From: Paenibacillus sp. DCT19
GTDB taxonomy: Bacteria > Bacillota > Bacilli > Paenibacillales > Paenibacillaceae
Direction: 5' to 3'
Length of the DNA stretch: 64,000 nt
NCBI RefSeq assembly: GCF_003268635.1
Contig: NZ_CP029639.1
Location: forward strand, 4,103,501 to 4,167,500
The translations under genes were made by a program, and so were the position numbers. Position 1 is the first letter of the stretch. Each line of letters begins with the position of its first letter. Below are positions 10,126-19,625 of this stretch, one piece after another. The notes under the pieces are model-generated. The model had not been told where the DNA came from, made no database searches, and saw nothing but the letters and a program-made list of their open reading frames with translations.

Positions 10126-10569
10126 TTACAACCAGGCTGCGATGCTCTTGTCGTACGTTACCAATTCCTCAGAACCAAAGAAGTTTGCTGCTTCACGGGT
10201 AGCACTTTCCGGCGAATCTGCCCCATGAATTAGGTTATGCGGTGTGTGACTAGCAAAATCTCCACGAATAGTACCTGGAGCTGCTTCCTTTACATTGGTC
10301 TTGCCGATTACGATCCGCGCTAATGCCACGATATCGTCACCTTCCCAAACCATCGCAAATACAGGCCCAGATGTAATAAATCCTACTAATTCATCGAAGA
10401 ACGGCTTGCCTTCATGCTCGGCATAATGCCGCTTAGCCTGATCCTCAGTCATCTGAACCAGCTTGCCCGCAACCATTTTAAACCCTTTGTCTTCCAGACG
10501 GCTAACGATACGCCCTATCAAACCACGCTGCACACCATCAGGCTTCACCATCAAAAATGTACGATCCAT
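10126..10569 (-). CDS. ndk: Nucleoside diphosphate kinase
   Basis: Transfers the gamma-phosphate of ATP to NDPs through a phosphohistidine. The ATG at 10569 ([16 protein letters not shown]) follows AGGAGTGAGCCA; 147 residues, full length. The catalytic histidine is in [12 protein letters not shown] (about residue 115). It lies 25 nt upstream of cheR. Confidence 0.97.
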   Translation of the reverse strand: MDRTFLMVKPDGVQRGLIGRIVSRLEDKGFKMVAGKLVQMTEDQAKRHYAEHEGKPFFDELVGFITSGPVFAMVWEGDDIVALARIVIGKTNVKEAAPGTIRGDFASHTPHNLIHGADSPESATREAANFFGSEELVTYDKSIAAWL

Positions 10570-10729
10570 TGGCTCACTCCTCACTCACGGTTCAAAGTTA
10601 TTTCAATATGTAGACGCAATCCCTTTGATTGTAACATACAAGAGCAATTCCTCCCAATGAGGATTGTCACTCCTACATTCGTGCATGAGTCATTCAACTG
10701 CCAATCCTGAATTGAATCGACAACTGAAA

Positions 10730-11704
10730 TTAATGAGTACGTTTAACTACAAAATGAGCAATATCACGCAAATTTTTGCTGGTCTTGATGTTAGGTAGTT
10801 GATCCAGAGCATCGAGCGCTTTCTTCATATATCGGTCAGCGAGTGCTTCAGCTTTAGCGATTCCTTGACTTTGGCGAATCATTCCAATGGCATCTGATGC
10901 GCTTGCACGTCCGTCCTCATGCTGTACACGAGCAATTTCTTCTAGTAGCGGTTCACGTAACTGCTGTTCTTGTAATGCATAGAGCACGGGCAACGTAATG
11001 TTTCCCTGCTTCATATCACTGCCCGGAGGCTTGCCCAGTTGCTTCTCTGTTCCGATCAGATCCAATACATCATCCTGAATCTGAAACGCCATGCCCACAT
11101 TGTATCCGTAGGTATACAGCAGAGAGGATACTTCCTTAGGCGCACGAGTCGCTAAAGCTCCCAATTGACAACTTACTGCAATCAGCAACGCCGTTTTACG
11201 CCGAATACGAAGGAGATAATTACGCACACTTTGTCCTGTGTTAAAAAAGTCGCGAATCTGCTCCATCTCGCCAATGGACATCTGCACCATCGCCTTCGCC
11301 AGAATACGATGAATTGCCGGATCAGATAAGCCAGCTGTCATTTGCAGCGCTTTCCCGTAAATATAATCCCCGGTGTACATAGCAATCCGATTATCCCACT
11401 TGGATTTCACTGTTGGCTTGCCCCTACGTGTTGCCGCATTATCAATGACATCATCATGCACAAGGGAGGCTGAATGTATCAATTCGAGCGGAACCGCAAT
11501 GAGCTTCAGTCGCTCAATATCATATGTACCGTATTTCCCACCAAGCAGCACAAATACTGGGCGTAAACGTTTCCCACCAGCTTTGAGCAAGTGAAGTGAA
11601 GTTTCACTCAGCAACTTTTGTTCCCCTTGAACACTGCGATATAACTCTTTTTCAATGTAATCCATATCTTTTTTTAACAACCCGAAAATATCTAATAGTT
11701 TCAT
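10730..11704 (-). CDS. hepT: Heptaprenyl diphosphate synthase component II
   Basis: Catalytic trans-prenyltransferase subunit that, with HepS, builds the menaquinone side chain. 324 residues with both aspartate-rich motifs: DDVIDNAATRRG (about 84) and DDVLD in FQIQDDVLDLIG, plus GGKRLRP for IPP binding. The ATG at 11704 overlaps the stop of a 14-codon mini-ORF as ATGA and has only a weak Shine-Dalgarno of its own. Unlike B. subtilis, ubiX and ubiA-type genes sit between hepT and menG. Confidence 0.96.
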   Translation of the reverse strand: MKLLDIFGLLKKDMDYIEKELYRSVQGEQKLLSETSLHLLKAGGKRLRPVFVLLGGKYGTYDIERLKLIAVPLELIHSASLVHDDVIDNAATRRGKPTVKSKWDNRIAMYTGDYIYGKALQMTAGLSDPAIHRILAKAMVQMSIGEMEQIRDFFNTGQSVRNYLLRIRRKTALLIAVSCQLGALATRAPKEVSSLLYTYGYNVGMAFQIQDDVLDLIGTEKQLGKPPGSDMKQGNITLPVLYALQEQQLREPLLEEIARVQHEDGRASASDAIGMIRQSQGIAKAEALADRYMKKALDALDQLPNIKTSKNLRDIAHFVVKRTH

Positions 11705-11745
11705 TCGTTCACCCGTATCAGCGTATTGTCAGTCCAAAAATCCAT
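11701..11745 (-). CDS. 14-codon mini-ORF coupled to hepT
   Basis: MDFWTDNTLIRVNE is preceded by GGAGGGAAGG and its stop overlaps the hepT start (ATGA). It could be a coupling leader that loads ribosomes for hepT, or the remnant tail of a lost upstream gene. No homologue is recognised. Confidence 0.35.
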   Translation of the reverse strand: MDFWTDNTLIRVNE

Positions 11746-11806
11746 GCTTACCTTCCCTCCAGCAATTCCGGCCTGCAGGCATAACGAAAGCCCGGGCTCG
11801 CCGTCC

Positions 11807-11947
11807 CTACTTGTGTTCTGTATATGTCGTACACTTTTCTTCGAATGCCATGACCGACATCCGGGATTTAAACTCTTCGACGTATTCTGAAACAAGGATA
11901 CAGAAGTTGCCGGAGTATGGGTCAAGGCTGTGTGTCATTTCGATCAT
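11807..11947 (-). CDS. Small hypothetical protein, 46 residues
   Basis: A reading frame from ATG 11947 to TAG 11807 encodes MIEMTHSLDPYSGNFCILV followed by an acidic/basic stretch ending in CTTYTEHK. GGTGAG lies 9 nt upstream of the start. The composition looks protein-like (balanced charges, hydrophobic patch FCILV) and it occupies most of the 335-bp gap between ubiX and hepT in the operon direction. Not recognised; comparative conservation would decide whether it is real. Confidence 0.4.
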   Translation of the reverse strand: MIEMTHSLDPYSGNFCILVSEYVEEFKSRMSVMAFEEKCTTYTEHK

Positions 11948-12039
11948 TCATCAGCACTCACCAATACCCCGGGTGTGGGGCAACAACTCGAAGCTTAATC
12001 TCTTCTTACTAGTCAATGGATGTGACCAGCTTCCAGTTG

Positions 12040-12657
12040 TTAACCCCGTTCATCCGGTTCTCCCCATCGCTTGAAGAGCTGATGCGGTATGCGCAAATTA
12101 TCCAGCACTTTGCCTACCAAAAACATAATCAACTCTTCCATACTTTGAGGTTTGTAATAAAATGCCGGCATCGCCGGAATCATGCGTACACCTAGTCTGG
12201 AGAGCTTCAACATGTTCTCCAAATGGATTGCATGCAGCGGCGTCTCTCGTGGAACGAGAATTAACGGTCTCGCTTCCTTCATCATCACATCGGCTGCGCG
12301 AGACATCAGATTGTCAGATGAACCTTGCGCAATGGATGAGAGAGTTCCCATAGAGCAAGGCATGATGATCATACCATCAGCAAGATATGATCCACTTGCA
12401 ATGGATGCTCCAATATCACTAACGGGATGGTAGATAAGTGAGCCGGAATGACCGCCGAATTTTTCTTCAAGCACAGCGTCACGGCTCGTAATATCCCAGT
12501 CCATTTCCTCTCTTAATACACGCCAGCCCGCATTAGAAATCACGAGATGTACGGTGTAGTTCAGATCAAGTAACGTTTCAATCAGCCTAATGCCATAAAT
12601 GCTTCCACTGGCTCCAGTTATACCAACGACGAGGCGTTTATTGTCCGGCTGCTGCAT
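12040..12657 (-). CDS. ubiX: Flavin prenyltransferase UbiX-like (MqnM type)
   Basis: Makes prenylated FMN, the cofactor of UbiD-type decarboxylases. 205 residues with GITGASGSIYGIRLIETL at the N-terminus, MIIMPCSMGTLSSIAQGSSDNL and LILVPRETPLHAIHLENML, all typical of UbiX. It follows the UbiA-type gene by 2 nt. In organisms using the futalosine pathway this enzyme and a UbiD partner perform the late decarboxylation; the UbiD-like partner is not in this window. Confidence 0.94.
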   Translation of the reverse strand: MQQPDNKRLVVGITGASGSIYGIRLIETLLDLNYTVHLVISNAGWRVLREEMDWDITSRDAVLEEKFGGHSGSLIYHPVSDIGASIASGSYLADGMIIMPCSMGTLSSIAQGSSDNLMSRAADVMMKEARPLILVPRETPLHAIHLENMLKLSRLGVRMIPAMPAFYYKPQSMEELIMFLVGKVLDNLRIPHQLFKRWGEPDERG

Positions 12658-12659
12658 CG

Positions 12660-13526
12660 TTACTTCACCGCCAGATCAATCAAAGTGAACGTAAACACTA
12701 CAAGACTTAGCACACTATTCATCGTAAAGAATGCCGTTTGAACTCGGCTCATGTCATTAGGTGAAACAATGTAATGCTCATAGAATAGAATACCGTACGT
12801 AATCAACATACCGGCACCATACCACCAGCTAAGATCAGTCATTAACAAAAGTGCTAAGAAACCAATCGCCGTAATGATATGGAAGAATTTTGCGATCTTC
12901 AGTGACTTAATCAATCCAAAGCGAGAAGGAATGGAATGCAAGCCCTCTCCCTGATCAAACTCCAAATCTTGACATGCATAGATGATATCGAAGCCCGCTG
13001 TCCAGAATACAATCGTAACGTAGAGTACAATCGCTGTCCAATCCATCGAACCCGTAACCGCGACCCAGCCCCCAAGTGGAGCCAAACCAATCGTCATACC
13101 AAGCACGATATGACATAACCAGGTGAAACGTTTGGTATATGAATACAGTACTAGCATAAACACAGCAATAGGCAACAATTGCATGGATAACACATTAAGA
13201 TTGGATGATGCCCAGAATAACAATATAAACGATACGATAATGAAAATAACTACTTCGCCGTTCTTCAGCAATCCAGCAGGAATAGCTCGCATTGCCGTAC
13301 GTGGGTTCTTACCGTCAATGGCTTGGTCAATAATACGATTGAGACCAAATGCTGCACTTCGCGCACCTACCATAGCGAGTAATACCCAGAAGATTTGCAT
13401 CCAGGATGGAAACGTGCCGTTGACTAACATGGAACCGAGAATAGCTCCCATAAAAGCAAAAGGTAATGCAAAAAGCGTGTGTTCAATCTTGATCATTTCT
13501 AAAAAGATACGAATTTTCCTAAACAT
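12660..13526 (-). CDS. mqnP: UbiA-type prenyltransferase (probable MqnP)
   Basis: Integral membrane aromatic prenyltransferase attaching the heptaprenyl chain to the menaquinone precursor. The ATG at 13526 ([19 protein letters not shown]) follows AAGGAG; 288 residues with about eight membrane segments. Both aspartate motifs are present: [15 protein letters not shown] (about 65-80) and [11 protein letters not shown]. Neighbouring ubiX, menG and hepS/hepT indicate menaquinone synthesis; similarity is to UbiA/MqnP rather than MenA. It overlaps menG by 8 nt. Confidence 0.88.
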   Translation of the reverse strand: MFRKIRIFLEMIKIEHTLFALPFAFMGAILGSMLVNGTFPSWMQIFWVLLAMVGARSAAFGLNRIIDQAIDGKNPRTAMRAIPAGLLKNGEVVIFIIVSFILLFWASSNLNVLSMQLLPIAVFMLVLYSYTKRFTWLCHIVLGMTIGLAPLGGWVAVTGSMDWTAIVLYVTIVFWTAGFDIIYACQDLEFDQGEGLHSIPSRFGLIKSLKIAKFFHIITAIGFLALLLMTDLSWWYGAGMLITYGILFYEHYIVSPNDMSRVQTAFFTMNSVLSLVVFTFTLIDLAVK

Positions 13527-14247
13527 GCTGATTCTCCTTGGTTCCAATATGCAGTGCCGCGATGCCTCCGGTCAGAGGATAGGCCTGCACTTGCTGTAAT
13601 CCGGTTTCTTCGAAAATGCTCGCCAGTTCCTTTCTTCCCGGAAATAGTGCCAGCGAGTCTGGTAGCCATTTGTACTGCTCATAACGTTTAGCAAATAGTT
13701 TGGCCAGATTAGGCAACATATGTTCAAAATAAAAATAATAAATGCCTTTAAAAGGCTGCCATGTTGGCTTGGATAGCTCTAGACATACCACTTTGCCTCC
13801 CGGCTTCACCACACGTTGCATCTCAGACAGAACCTGTCTCAGATCCGGTACATTCCGAAGACCAAAACCGATCGTCACGTAGTCGAACGTATTATCTTCA
13901 AACGGTAGTGACATCGCATTTCCCTGTACAAGTGTGATCTGCTTCTCGCGATTCACAGCATTAATCTTCGTCTGACCTACCTCAAGCATGTTACTGCTAA
14001 AGTCCAGACCATGCATGTGACCCGTTTCACTTGCTTCCGCCATGGCAAGCGTCCAGTCGCAGGTTCCGCAGCATAGATCAAGCCCTGTATCTCCTTGGGA
14101 CATGTTCATCTTTTTCATGGTGAATTTACGCCAAGCTTTGTGCCTACGAAAACTTAGGATATCATTCATGACATCGTATTTACCTGCAATACTCTGAAAA
14201 ACCGAATGGACAAATTCTTCTTTCGGTTTGGTCTCTGTGCTACCCAT
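13519..14247 (-). CDS. menG: Demethylmenaquinone methyltransferase
   Basis: SAM-dependent C-methylation of demethylmenaquinone, last step of menaquinone synthesis (also ubiE/menH/gerCB). 242 residues, with [17 protein letters not shown] near the N-terminus, the SAM motif [16 protein letters not shown] (about 55-70), and [15 protein letters not shown]. The second glycine of the usual GTGD motif is replaced (CCGTCDW), as is common in Bacillota. It sits between hepS and the UbiA-type gene. Confidence 0.96.
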   Translation of the reverse strand: MGSTETKPKEEFVHSVFQSIAGKYDVMNDILSFRRHKAWRKFTMKKMNMSQGDTGLDLCCGTCDWTLAMAEASETGHMHGLDFSSNMLEVGQTKINAVNREKQITLVQGNAMSLPFEDNTFDYVTIGFGLRNVPDLRQVLSEMQRVVKPGGKVVCLELSKPTWQPFKGIYYFYFEHMLPNLAKLFAKRYEQYKWLPDSLALFPGRKELASIFEETGLQQVQAYPLTGGIAALHIGTKENQHV

Positions 14248-14258
14248 TCGTCTCCCCC

Positions 14259-15122
14259 TCAGTCTTCCCTAACTACCGCATGCGAAGGCTGCAAATAAGT
14301 GAGGTAAGGTTCCAAAATAGTCTGCACTTCATGCAGTCCTTCCCCCTCCACCTTATCTTGCAATAATTGCTGTATGCGGTGTGTACTATTACGAAGCTTG
14401 TCCAACAAGATTTCACCAATTCGATACTTCAGAACCAGTCCAGCCCATACACGCATATCCGGCTCAGGTTGAAGAAGAACCTTCCGTTCCTCATCACTGC
14501 CCTGCTCATAGATACTCCAGAAGGCATAACTGTAGACAAAGCATTTCTCATCATTTAGCTTCTGCAATTCTTCCACAATGTTCTCACAGGTACTAAATTC
14601 AGCAAGCAGATGCTCCCAGATAGACTGTTCCTTTTCACCAATTATGTCTGTAAAAGAAAGAAACAGCTGCATTTTCAGCTGTACCGTTTCACGTAAGTAT
14701 TCATCAGGCGAAACGACAAGCTTCTTCATACGTTCATATAATGACATCTTACCCACGTTAACCTCAGCGACTGCACCACTAAGTTTACCAATCATTTCGA
14801 TCCGGTCGGCATGGGCAAGCAGTTGATAGAATCGACTACTGAAATAATCGCCAGCGAGTACATTCAACTGACGTGAACGCATCTCCTGTTCTTTACGTGC
14901 TCCGGATAAAGTATCAATACGATCATGCGTATCCATGGCCAACTGAACGAGCGAGGTAGCTAGAGCATATATTTCATTATGCTGCTTCTCATCCGTGCGG
15001 CTCACAAACACCTGCAACAGACGCGCTCGGCTATCCGGAAACGGTGGTATTTCCGTATGTTGTCGAATCATGTCGTAATCCGTATATTTTTTTGCTAGTT
15101 GGGGTACGCGATATGAATTCAT
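14259..15122 (-). CDS. hepS: Heptaprenyl diphosphate synthase component I
   Basis: Non-catalytic, all-helical partner of HepT. The ATG at 15122 ([19 protein letters not shown]) has GGAGG 7 nt upstream; 287 residues. Recognised from [22 protein letters not shown] and [16 protein letters not shown], which are typical of the HepS/HEPPP synthase I family. Function is also supported by the gene order hepS-menG-...-hepT. Confidence 0.93.
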   Translation of the reverse strand: MNSYRVPQLAKKYTDYDMIRQHTEIPPFPDSRARLLQVFVSRTDEKQHNEIYALATSLVQLAMDTHDRIDTLSGARKEQEMRSRQLNVLAGDYFSSRFYQLLAHADRIEMIGKLSGAVAEVNVGKMSLYERMKKLVVSPDEYLRETVQLKMQLFLSFTDIIGEKEQSIWEHLLAEFSTCENIVEELQKLNDEKCFVYSYAFWSIYEQGSDEERKVLLQPEPDMRVWAGLVLKYRIGEILLDKLRNSTHRIQQLLQDKVEGEGLHEVQTILEPYLTYLQPSHAVVRED

Positions 15123-15225
15123 TCTCCAGCCTCCGAGACTTTGCATTGTTAAACCTTTTTCTGCACTACAATCTTATATATTATAGCATATGTTTATCTG
15201 ACACGCACTGAATCCTGCTATTCTA

Positions 15226-15775
15226 TTACCCCTGGTTCAACATTTCGAATTGCTTCCTCCAGAGTTCCGTCTCCATAATATGAAACCATGCTTTTAATTC
15301 GCCAGATAACGCTGGACTATTCCAATTTCGAAGGGCATCAATGGCTTCCAAAGGCCATTCATTTCGGCGAATATCCGCAGCAAGTAACAGATGTTGCTTA
15401 TGCAGCCATTCATCCTCTGCCATGACACGAAGCAATACTTGTTCCACATTGTCCAAGCTACGAAAACTGAGCTCAGCCACAGCAGCCATGTTGGCGTATA
15501 TTTCACTATGGCTTGTTCCCGTTCCAATCACCTTTAAGTCGAGCTTCAAAATGGATTGCTTCCATTCTACTCTTGCGATAGGAGTTGTTAAATGCATAGA
15601 ATGTAGCACATCGACCAAGTTTTTATCGGACAATTCATCTGGTGCTTTGGTCGCTGTGACTGGTAGTACGTGATCCCCCCCATGTACGTGTATGTAAGTT
15701 CTGTATCGCTACAAGCAGAAAAACAACCGCAACCGTTGCTAACACTGAAGTTGTAAGGATCATTCCGGGTTTCAT
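15226..15775 (-). CDS. Membrane-anchored hypothetical protein, frame broken at a G7 run
   Basis: The ATG at 15775 follows GGGAGG and encodes a single N-terminal membrane segment (MKPGMILTTSVLATVAVVFL...). After HTRTWG the frame is lost at a run of seven C on the plus strand (15675-15681); with six (or nine) the protein continues as DHVLPVTATKAPDEL into the long soluble domain ending KQFEMLNQG, 182 residues. The soluble part is rich in helix-forming residues and Trp. No family is recognised. It lies between mtrB and hepS. Confidence 0.65.
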
Positions 15776-15843
15776 AAATGCCTCCCTGCCCTCACCTGTT
15801 AGTGTAGTCTGTCCGGTAAAGGCTCATACCTCATTGTACAATG

Positions 15844-15865
15844 AAAAAAAGCAGGCTATGCCTGC
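15844..15865 (-). terminator. Terminator of mtrB
   Basis: Minus strand GCAGGC-ATA-GCCTGC followed by seven T, 9 nt after the mtrB stop. It makes mtrB a separate transcription unit from the genes below it. Confidence 0.85.
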
Positions 15866-15873
15866 AATTTTCA

Positions 15874-16095
15874 TTATTCGGACTGAATTTCACCATGCTT
15901 GGTAATCAGCGTAGCCTTGCCTCGGATTTTGATGGCAGAAGTATGATTCGTGAATTGAGCAAACATCACTTCTCCCTTATCGAGCTTTTCTGTATGATGA
16001 AAACGCGTGTCTTGGCCCCGAGTTAAGCCGATTACCTGTACACCGTTCTCCTCCGCTCGAATGACAATATAATCACTGCCGGTTGGATGGTCCAT
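15874..16095 (-). CDS. mtrB: Tryptophan RNA-binding attenuation protein (TRAP)
   Basis: TRAP is an 11-subunit ring which, when loaded with tryptophan, binds (G/U)AG-rich leader RNA and attenuates trp expression. The 73-residue product aligns along its length with B. subtilis [51 protein letters not shown]. With the ATG at 16095 the three RNA-binding residues fall at Lys37, Lys56 and Arg58, all retained. A GTG one codon upstream (16098) is an alternative start. The usual upstream partner folE (mtrA) is not adjacent. Its predicted target is the leader at 6264-6346. Confidence 0.95.
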   Translation of the reverse strand: MDHPTGSDYIVIRAEENGVQVIGLTRGQDTRFHHTEKLDKGEVMFAQFTNHTSAIKIRGKATLITKHGEIQSE

Positions 16096-16130
16096 CACGT
16101 AACGTCCCCTCTCCTAGTTCAATAGCGTTA

Positions 16131-16159
16131 ATGATGATTAAAATTTTTGCATTTGTCAA
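16131..16159 (-). promoter_or_regulatory. Possible sigma-A promoter of mtrB
   Basis: Minus strand TTGACA (consensus), 17-nt spacer, CATCAT (weak -10), about 36 nt before the mtrB start. Confidence 0.4.
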
Positions 16160-16243
16160 CAGAGTCCTATCCATATGGAACGCAACAATTATTAAATGCT
16201 GGGTCATACTACAAAGTATCTAGATTCAGAAAGGAGAATTCAT

Positions 16244-16405
16244 CTGAAATATACTCCAGCAACGCTCACAGAAGAGCATGTGCATCAGATTCAAGAGATT
16301 GAACAGCATCTCTCTGAAGCCGCAGGCAAAGAATTGATTTTAATTGCTTATGCCCTGCAGCCCGAAGAAGCTAATCCGTCAGACAATCGTTCAGATCCTC
16401 TTTAA
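16244..16405 (+). CDS. Small hypothetical protein, 53 residues, non-ATG start
   Basis: The frame reads LKYTPATLTEEHVHQIQEI...LILIAYALQPEEANPSDN and looks like an authentic small helical protein. AAGGAG lies 7 nt before the CTG at 16244, which is therefore the best start despite being rare; no ATG or GTG lies nearby in frame downstream. The plus-strand gene converges on hbs and shares a bidirectional terminator with it. It occupies the position where folE stands in B. subtilis. Function unknown. Confidence 0.6.
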   Translation: MKYTPATLTEEHVHQIQEIEQHLSEAAGKELILIAYALQPEEANPSDNRSDPL

Positions 16406-16416
16406 AAAGGCAAAAG

Positions 16417-16446
16417 AAAAGGCCGTGAACAAGTCACGGTCTTTTT
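16417..16446. terminator. Bidirectional terminator between the small ORF and hbs
   Basis: GGCCGTGA-acaag-TCACGGTC hairpin with a T tract to the right (plus strand) and an A-rich flank to the left (T tract on the minus strand), between two convergent genes. Confidence 0.8.
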
Positions 16447-16472
16447 GTCGACATATGGAATATGTAGAAATC

Positions 16473-16745
16473 TTATTTAATTCCGTCTTTGAGCGCTTTA
16501 CCTGGTTTGAATGCAGGAATTTTGCTCGCAGGAATTTCGATTTCTTCACCTGTTTGCGGGTTACGTCCTTTACGAGCAGAACGTTCGCGAACTTCGAAGT
16601 TCCCAAAACCAACCAATTGTACTTTGTCTCCGCTTTGAAGAGCCTCAGAGATTGCTTCGAATACGGCATCAACCGCTTTCGTTACATCCTTCTTGGACAG
16701 TTCAGTAGCTTCAGACACGTGTGTAATCAAGTCTGATTTATTCAT
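16473..16745 (-). CDS. hbs: DNA-binding protein HU
   Basis: Histone-like protein that binds and bends DNA as a dimer. 90 residues, starting [19 protein letters not shown]; the DNA-binding arm carries the signature [21 protein letters not shown] and [11 protein letters not shown]. The Shine-Dalgarno AGGAGGTGA lies 7 nt upstream. The 219-bp upstream interval holds the promoter; TTGCGT-17-GATAAA is a possible match. Confidence 0.98.
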   Translation of the reverse strand: MNKSDLITHVSEATELSKKDVTKAVDAVFEAISEALQSGDKVQLVGFGNFEVRERSARKGRNPQTGEEIEIPASKIPAFKPGKALKDGIK

Positions 16746-16964
16746 TTGTTTTTCACCTCCTGAATCAATGTCCTGAATGTTATACTGTGTTTCCGTTTTA
16801 TCGCGAAATATACGTTCATACGCAAAAAATCTACGTAAATCTTGAGCGTGATGAACACCATTCTCCGCTTGCGGTTAACAGTTCTTTCCGGCAGAATGCC
16901 GCCTGAAACCAAGCGCGCTCCATACGCGGAACAAATTTTATACTAATACAGACAGCACACAATT

Positions 16965-17951
16965 TCAAGTGCGGTTGCGGTTTAACACGTAAAATGTAAC
17001 AGCCAAGGCTAGTACAAGAACGCCACCTTTTACAATATCGTGTGTAAAATACTGTACATTCATCATCGTCAAACCATTCACTAAAACGCCGATTAACACG
17101 GAACCTATAAATGTTCCAATAACGTTTGGTTTACCCGCCCCGAACACCGAAAACCCTACAAACACCGCCGCCACCGATTCCATTAACAACGGAGAACCAG
17201 CATCGATCTGTCCTGAACCAACCTTGGACGCATAGATAATACCACCGATTGCAGCAAACACGCCTGCTGCCACATAGGCTAGTGTTCTTACCTTTTTCAC
17301 CTTGATTCCAGACAATCTTGCAGCCTCTTCATTGCCTCCAGTAATGTACATTTGACGACCGTATTTCGTATACGTTAAAAAGATGTGAACGCCGATTACC
17401 GCAATGAGCAAAAGGATGACCGAAATCGGCATGCCCAGCCATTTTCCCTGCCCAAGCTGCAGAAACGTTGGATCCATCTCCCCCGCTGCTTTGCTTCCAT
17501 CCGGAAATTGCATATGATTATAGATCGTGTAACCTTGTGCGTACGTTTTGTGAATTCCACCAATAATGTACATCGTGGCTAGTGTAGCCAGCAGGTCAGG
17601 GATACGCAGTTTCACAATAAGCAGCGCATTAAGAAGACCAATGACAGCCCCGATCACCAGCGGAACGATGATAACGACTGCTAACGGCTGTTGGTACCAG
17701 ATCATTAAAGAGGCAGTAACCACCGTCGTTAGTGATACAGTTGCACCTACAGAGAGGTCGAATCCATCAACAATTAGAGATAATGTGACACCAATCGCCA
17801 CAAACGTCACGATCGAGATGGAACCTAGAATATCGGTTAAGTTGCTGTACGTAAAGAAATAAGGCAATTTAATGCCGAAAAATGCAATAACACCAATAAT
17901 AACGATAATCGCTCCATAACGGAACGCAAAATCTAATGATTTGTCCTTCAT
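16965..17951 (-). CDS. Sugar-type ABC transporter permease (RbsC family)
   Basis: Membrane component of a ribose/simple-sugar ABC importer. 328 residues with about eight to ten hydrophobic segments; the BPD_transp_2 family pattern GVTLSLIVDGFDLSVGATVSL (about 55-75), ALLIVKLRIPDLLATLATMY and TGGNEEAARLSGIKVKKV are present. Its ATG overlaps the ATPase stop (ATGA). The substrate cannot be deduced from the permease. Confidence 0.92.
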   Translation of the reverse strand: MKDKSLDFAFRYGAIIVIIGVIAFFGIKLPYFFTYSNLTDILGSISIVTFVAIGVTLSLIVDGFDLSVGATVSLTTVVTASLMIWYQQPLAVVIIVPLVIGAVIGLLNALLIVKLRIPDLLATLATMYIIGGIHKTYAQGYTIYNHMQFPDGSKAAGEMDPTFLQLGQGKWLGMPISVILLLIAVIGVHIFLTYTKYGRQMYITGGNEEAARLSGIKVKKVRTLAYVAAGVFAAIGGIIYASKVGSGQIDAGSPLLMESVAAVFVGFSVFGAGKPNVIGTFIGSVLIGVLVNGLTMMNVQYFTHDIVKGGVLVLALAVTFYVLNRNRT

Positions 17952-19464
17952 GCTTGCACCTCTTGTCCACCGCTTGCGTAGTATAGCAGCTGTTCTTGGT
18001 TAGTTTCGCCTCGTTTGAATTCCTTCACAATCTCACCTTCACACATCACTGCAATGCGGTCGCCGATTCCAAGTCCCTCATCCAATTCACATGTGAAATA
18101 AATGACCGCTTTTCCTGCCAGAGCCAGTTGGTTAATAATTCGAAAAATATCACTTTTGGCTCCAATGTCTACACCTTTTGTTGGCTCATCGAATATGAAC
18201 ACTTCAGCATCCGCGTTTAACCATTTGCCAATGGCTACCTTTTGCTGGTTACCCCCACTTAAATACTTGACCTCCTGACGAACAGAAGAGGTTTTAATAC
18301 CAAGTTGCTGAATCAACGTTTCCGCATTCTCACGTTCCCTTTTACGGCTTACAAAACCAAGCCTGCTGAGTCTGCTGAGCAACGGCAAACTTAAGTTGCG
18401 TTCAACATTCTCATGAATTAGGATACCCTGTTTACGACGCTCTTCAGGTACGGAGACGATTCCCAATGCCGCAGCATCAGCGGGTTCAGCCATGCGAAGC
18501 TTGTTGTTGTTCAAACGAACCTCTCCTGCCTCCAGCCGGTCTGCTCCAATCAAAAGGCGTGAACATTCCGTTTTGCCCGCACCAACAAGTCCTACTACAG
18601 CAAGCACCTCACCGCGGTGTACAGATAGATCAACGCCTTTGACCTTAAGCCCACGCCGGAGTCCACGTGCTTCAAGCAACAGATCACCGATTGGCGCTTC
18701 AATCTTAGGAAATTCCTCATCAAAAGACTTACCTAACATCTGGGTGACTAGATCGTTAATCGTAAGTCCACGAGTATCCCCCGTAAACACATGCTGACCA
18801 TCTCTCATCACCGTTACCCGATCACAATGACCCGTGACTTCAACCAGGCGGTGTGTAATGAAAATACATGCAACTCCACGATCCTTCAACAAATGCACAA
18901 TGCGGAAAAAAGCATCTGTCTCTTCCTGACTAAGTGGTGCAGTTGGCTCATCAAAAATAATAACCTTCGCTTCCTGAACCAGAATACGCGCGAGCAAAAT
19001 CATCTGTTTCTCTGCAAGTGTGAGATCAGCCACTTTCTTATGCACAGAAAAGTCTGCTCCCAACTGCTTCAACACCTCACTAGCGCGCTGCTGCAATTTT
19101 CGAGGACTCTTCCACCAGCCCCAGCAGAAGACGCAAGTTGATCTAACATAATATTCTCTGCAGCAGTTAATTGAGGTACTAGGGCTGCATCCACTTCCTG
19201 ATACACACAGTGGATCCCCTGGCTTTTGGCATCTCCAGGAGAGGTCAGACGCAGGATCTGCCCGTTCAGGTTAATCGTGCCCTGATCTAGCGGATAGGCA
19301 CCGGACAGAATCTTCATTAGTGTACTCTTTCCGGCTCCATTAGCTCCAAGAAGAGCATGAATCTCTCCACCTTTTACAGAGAAATTCACATCTTTAAGTG
19401 CAGGAACGCCTGCAAACTGTTTATGGATATGTTCCATTGTCAGCAGAATAGATGCCGTTGTCAT
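17948..19464 (-). CDS. Sugar ABC transporter ATPase (RbsA family, two ATPase domains), frameshifted
   Basis: Energises the adjacent permease. The ATG at 19464 (MTTASILLTMEHIHKQF) has GGAGG 8 nt upstream. Domain 1 has Walker A GANGAGKST (about 37) and VYQEVD; the frame then breaks at the CCCC at 19119-19122. One extra C joins ...QLASSAGGWWKSPRKLQQRASEV to the second part, with Walker B VIIFDEPTAPLS, second Walker-like GLVGAGKTE, signature YLSGGNQQKVAIGKWL and VFIFDEPTKGVDIGAK. Restored length 505 residues, the family norm. Domain 1's signature is the degenerate LTLAEKQ, as usual in RbsA proteins. Confidence 0.9.
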
Positions 19465-19561
19465 GATGTATACCTCCAATCTCTTCCCATGGGAGTATTC
19501 GTCTTTTTCTTATTTCATCGGTAAGCCCATTATCCAGTACGCGTCATGTCTGTAGTTGCTG

Positions 19562-19587
19562 GAAAAAGCGCGCCTGACGGCGCGCTC
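19562..19587 (-). terminator. Terminator between the binding-protein gene and the ATPase gene
   Basis: Minus strand GAGCGCGCC-GTCA-GGCGCGC followed by TTTTTC. It lies inside the transporter cluster, 39 nt after the binding-protein stop, and probably lowers expression of the ATPase and permease relative to the abundant binding lipoprotein. Confidence 0.85.
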
Positions 19588-19625
19588 GACTAACGCTTGT
19601 TGGTGCTATTGATGTACAACAGTGC

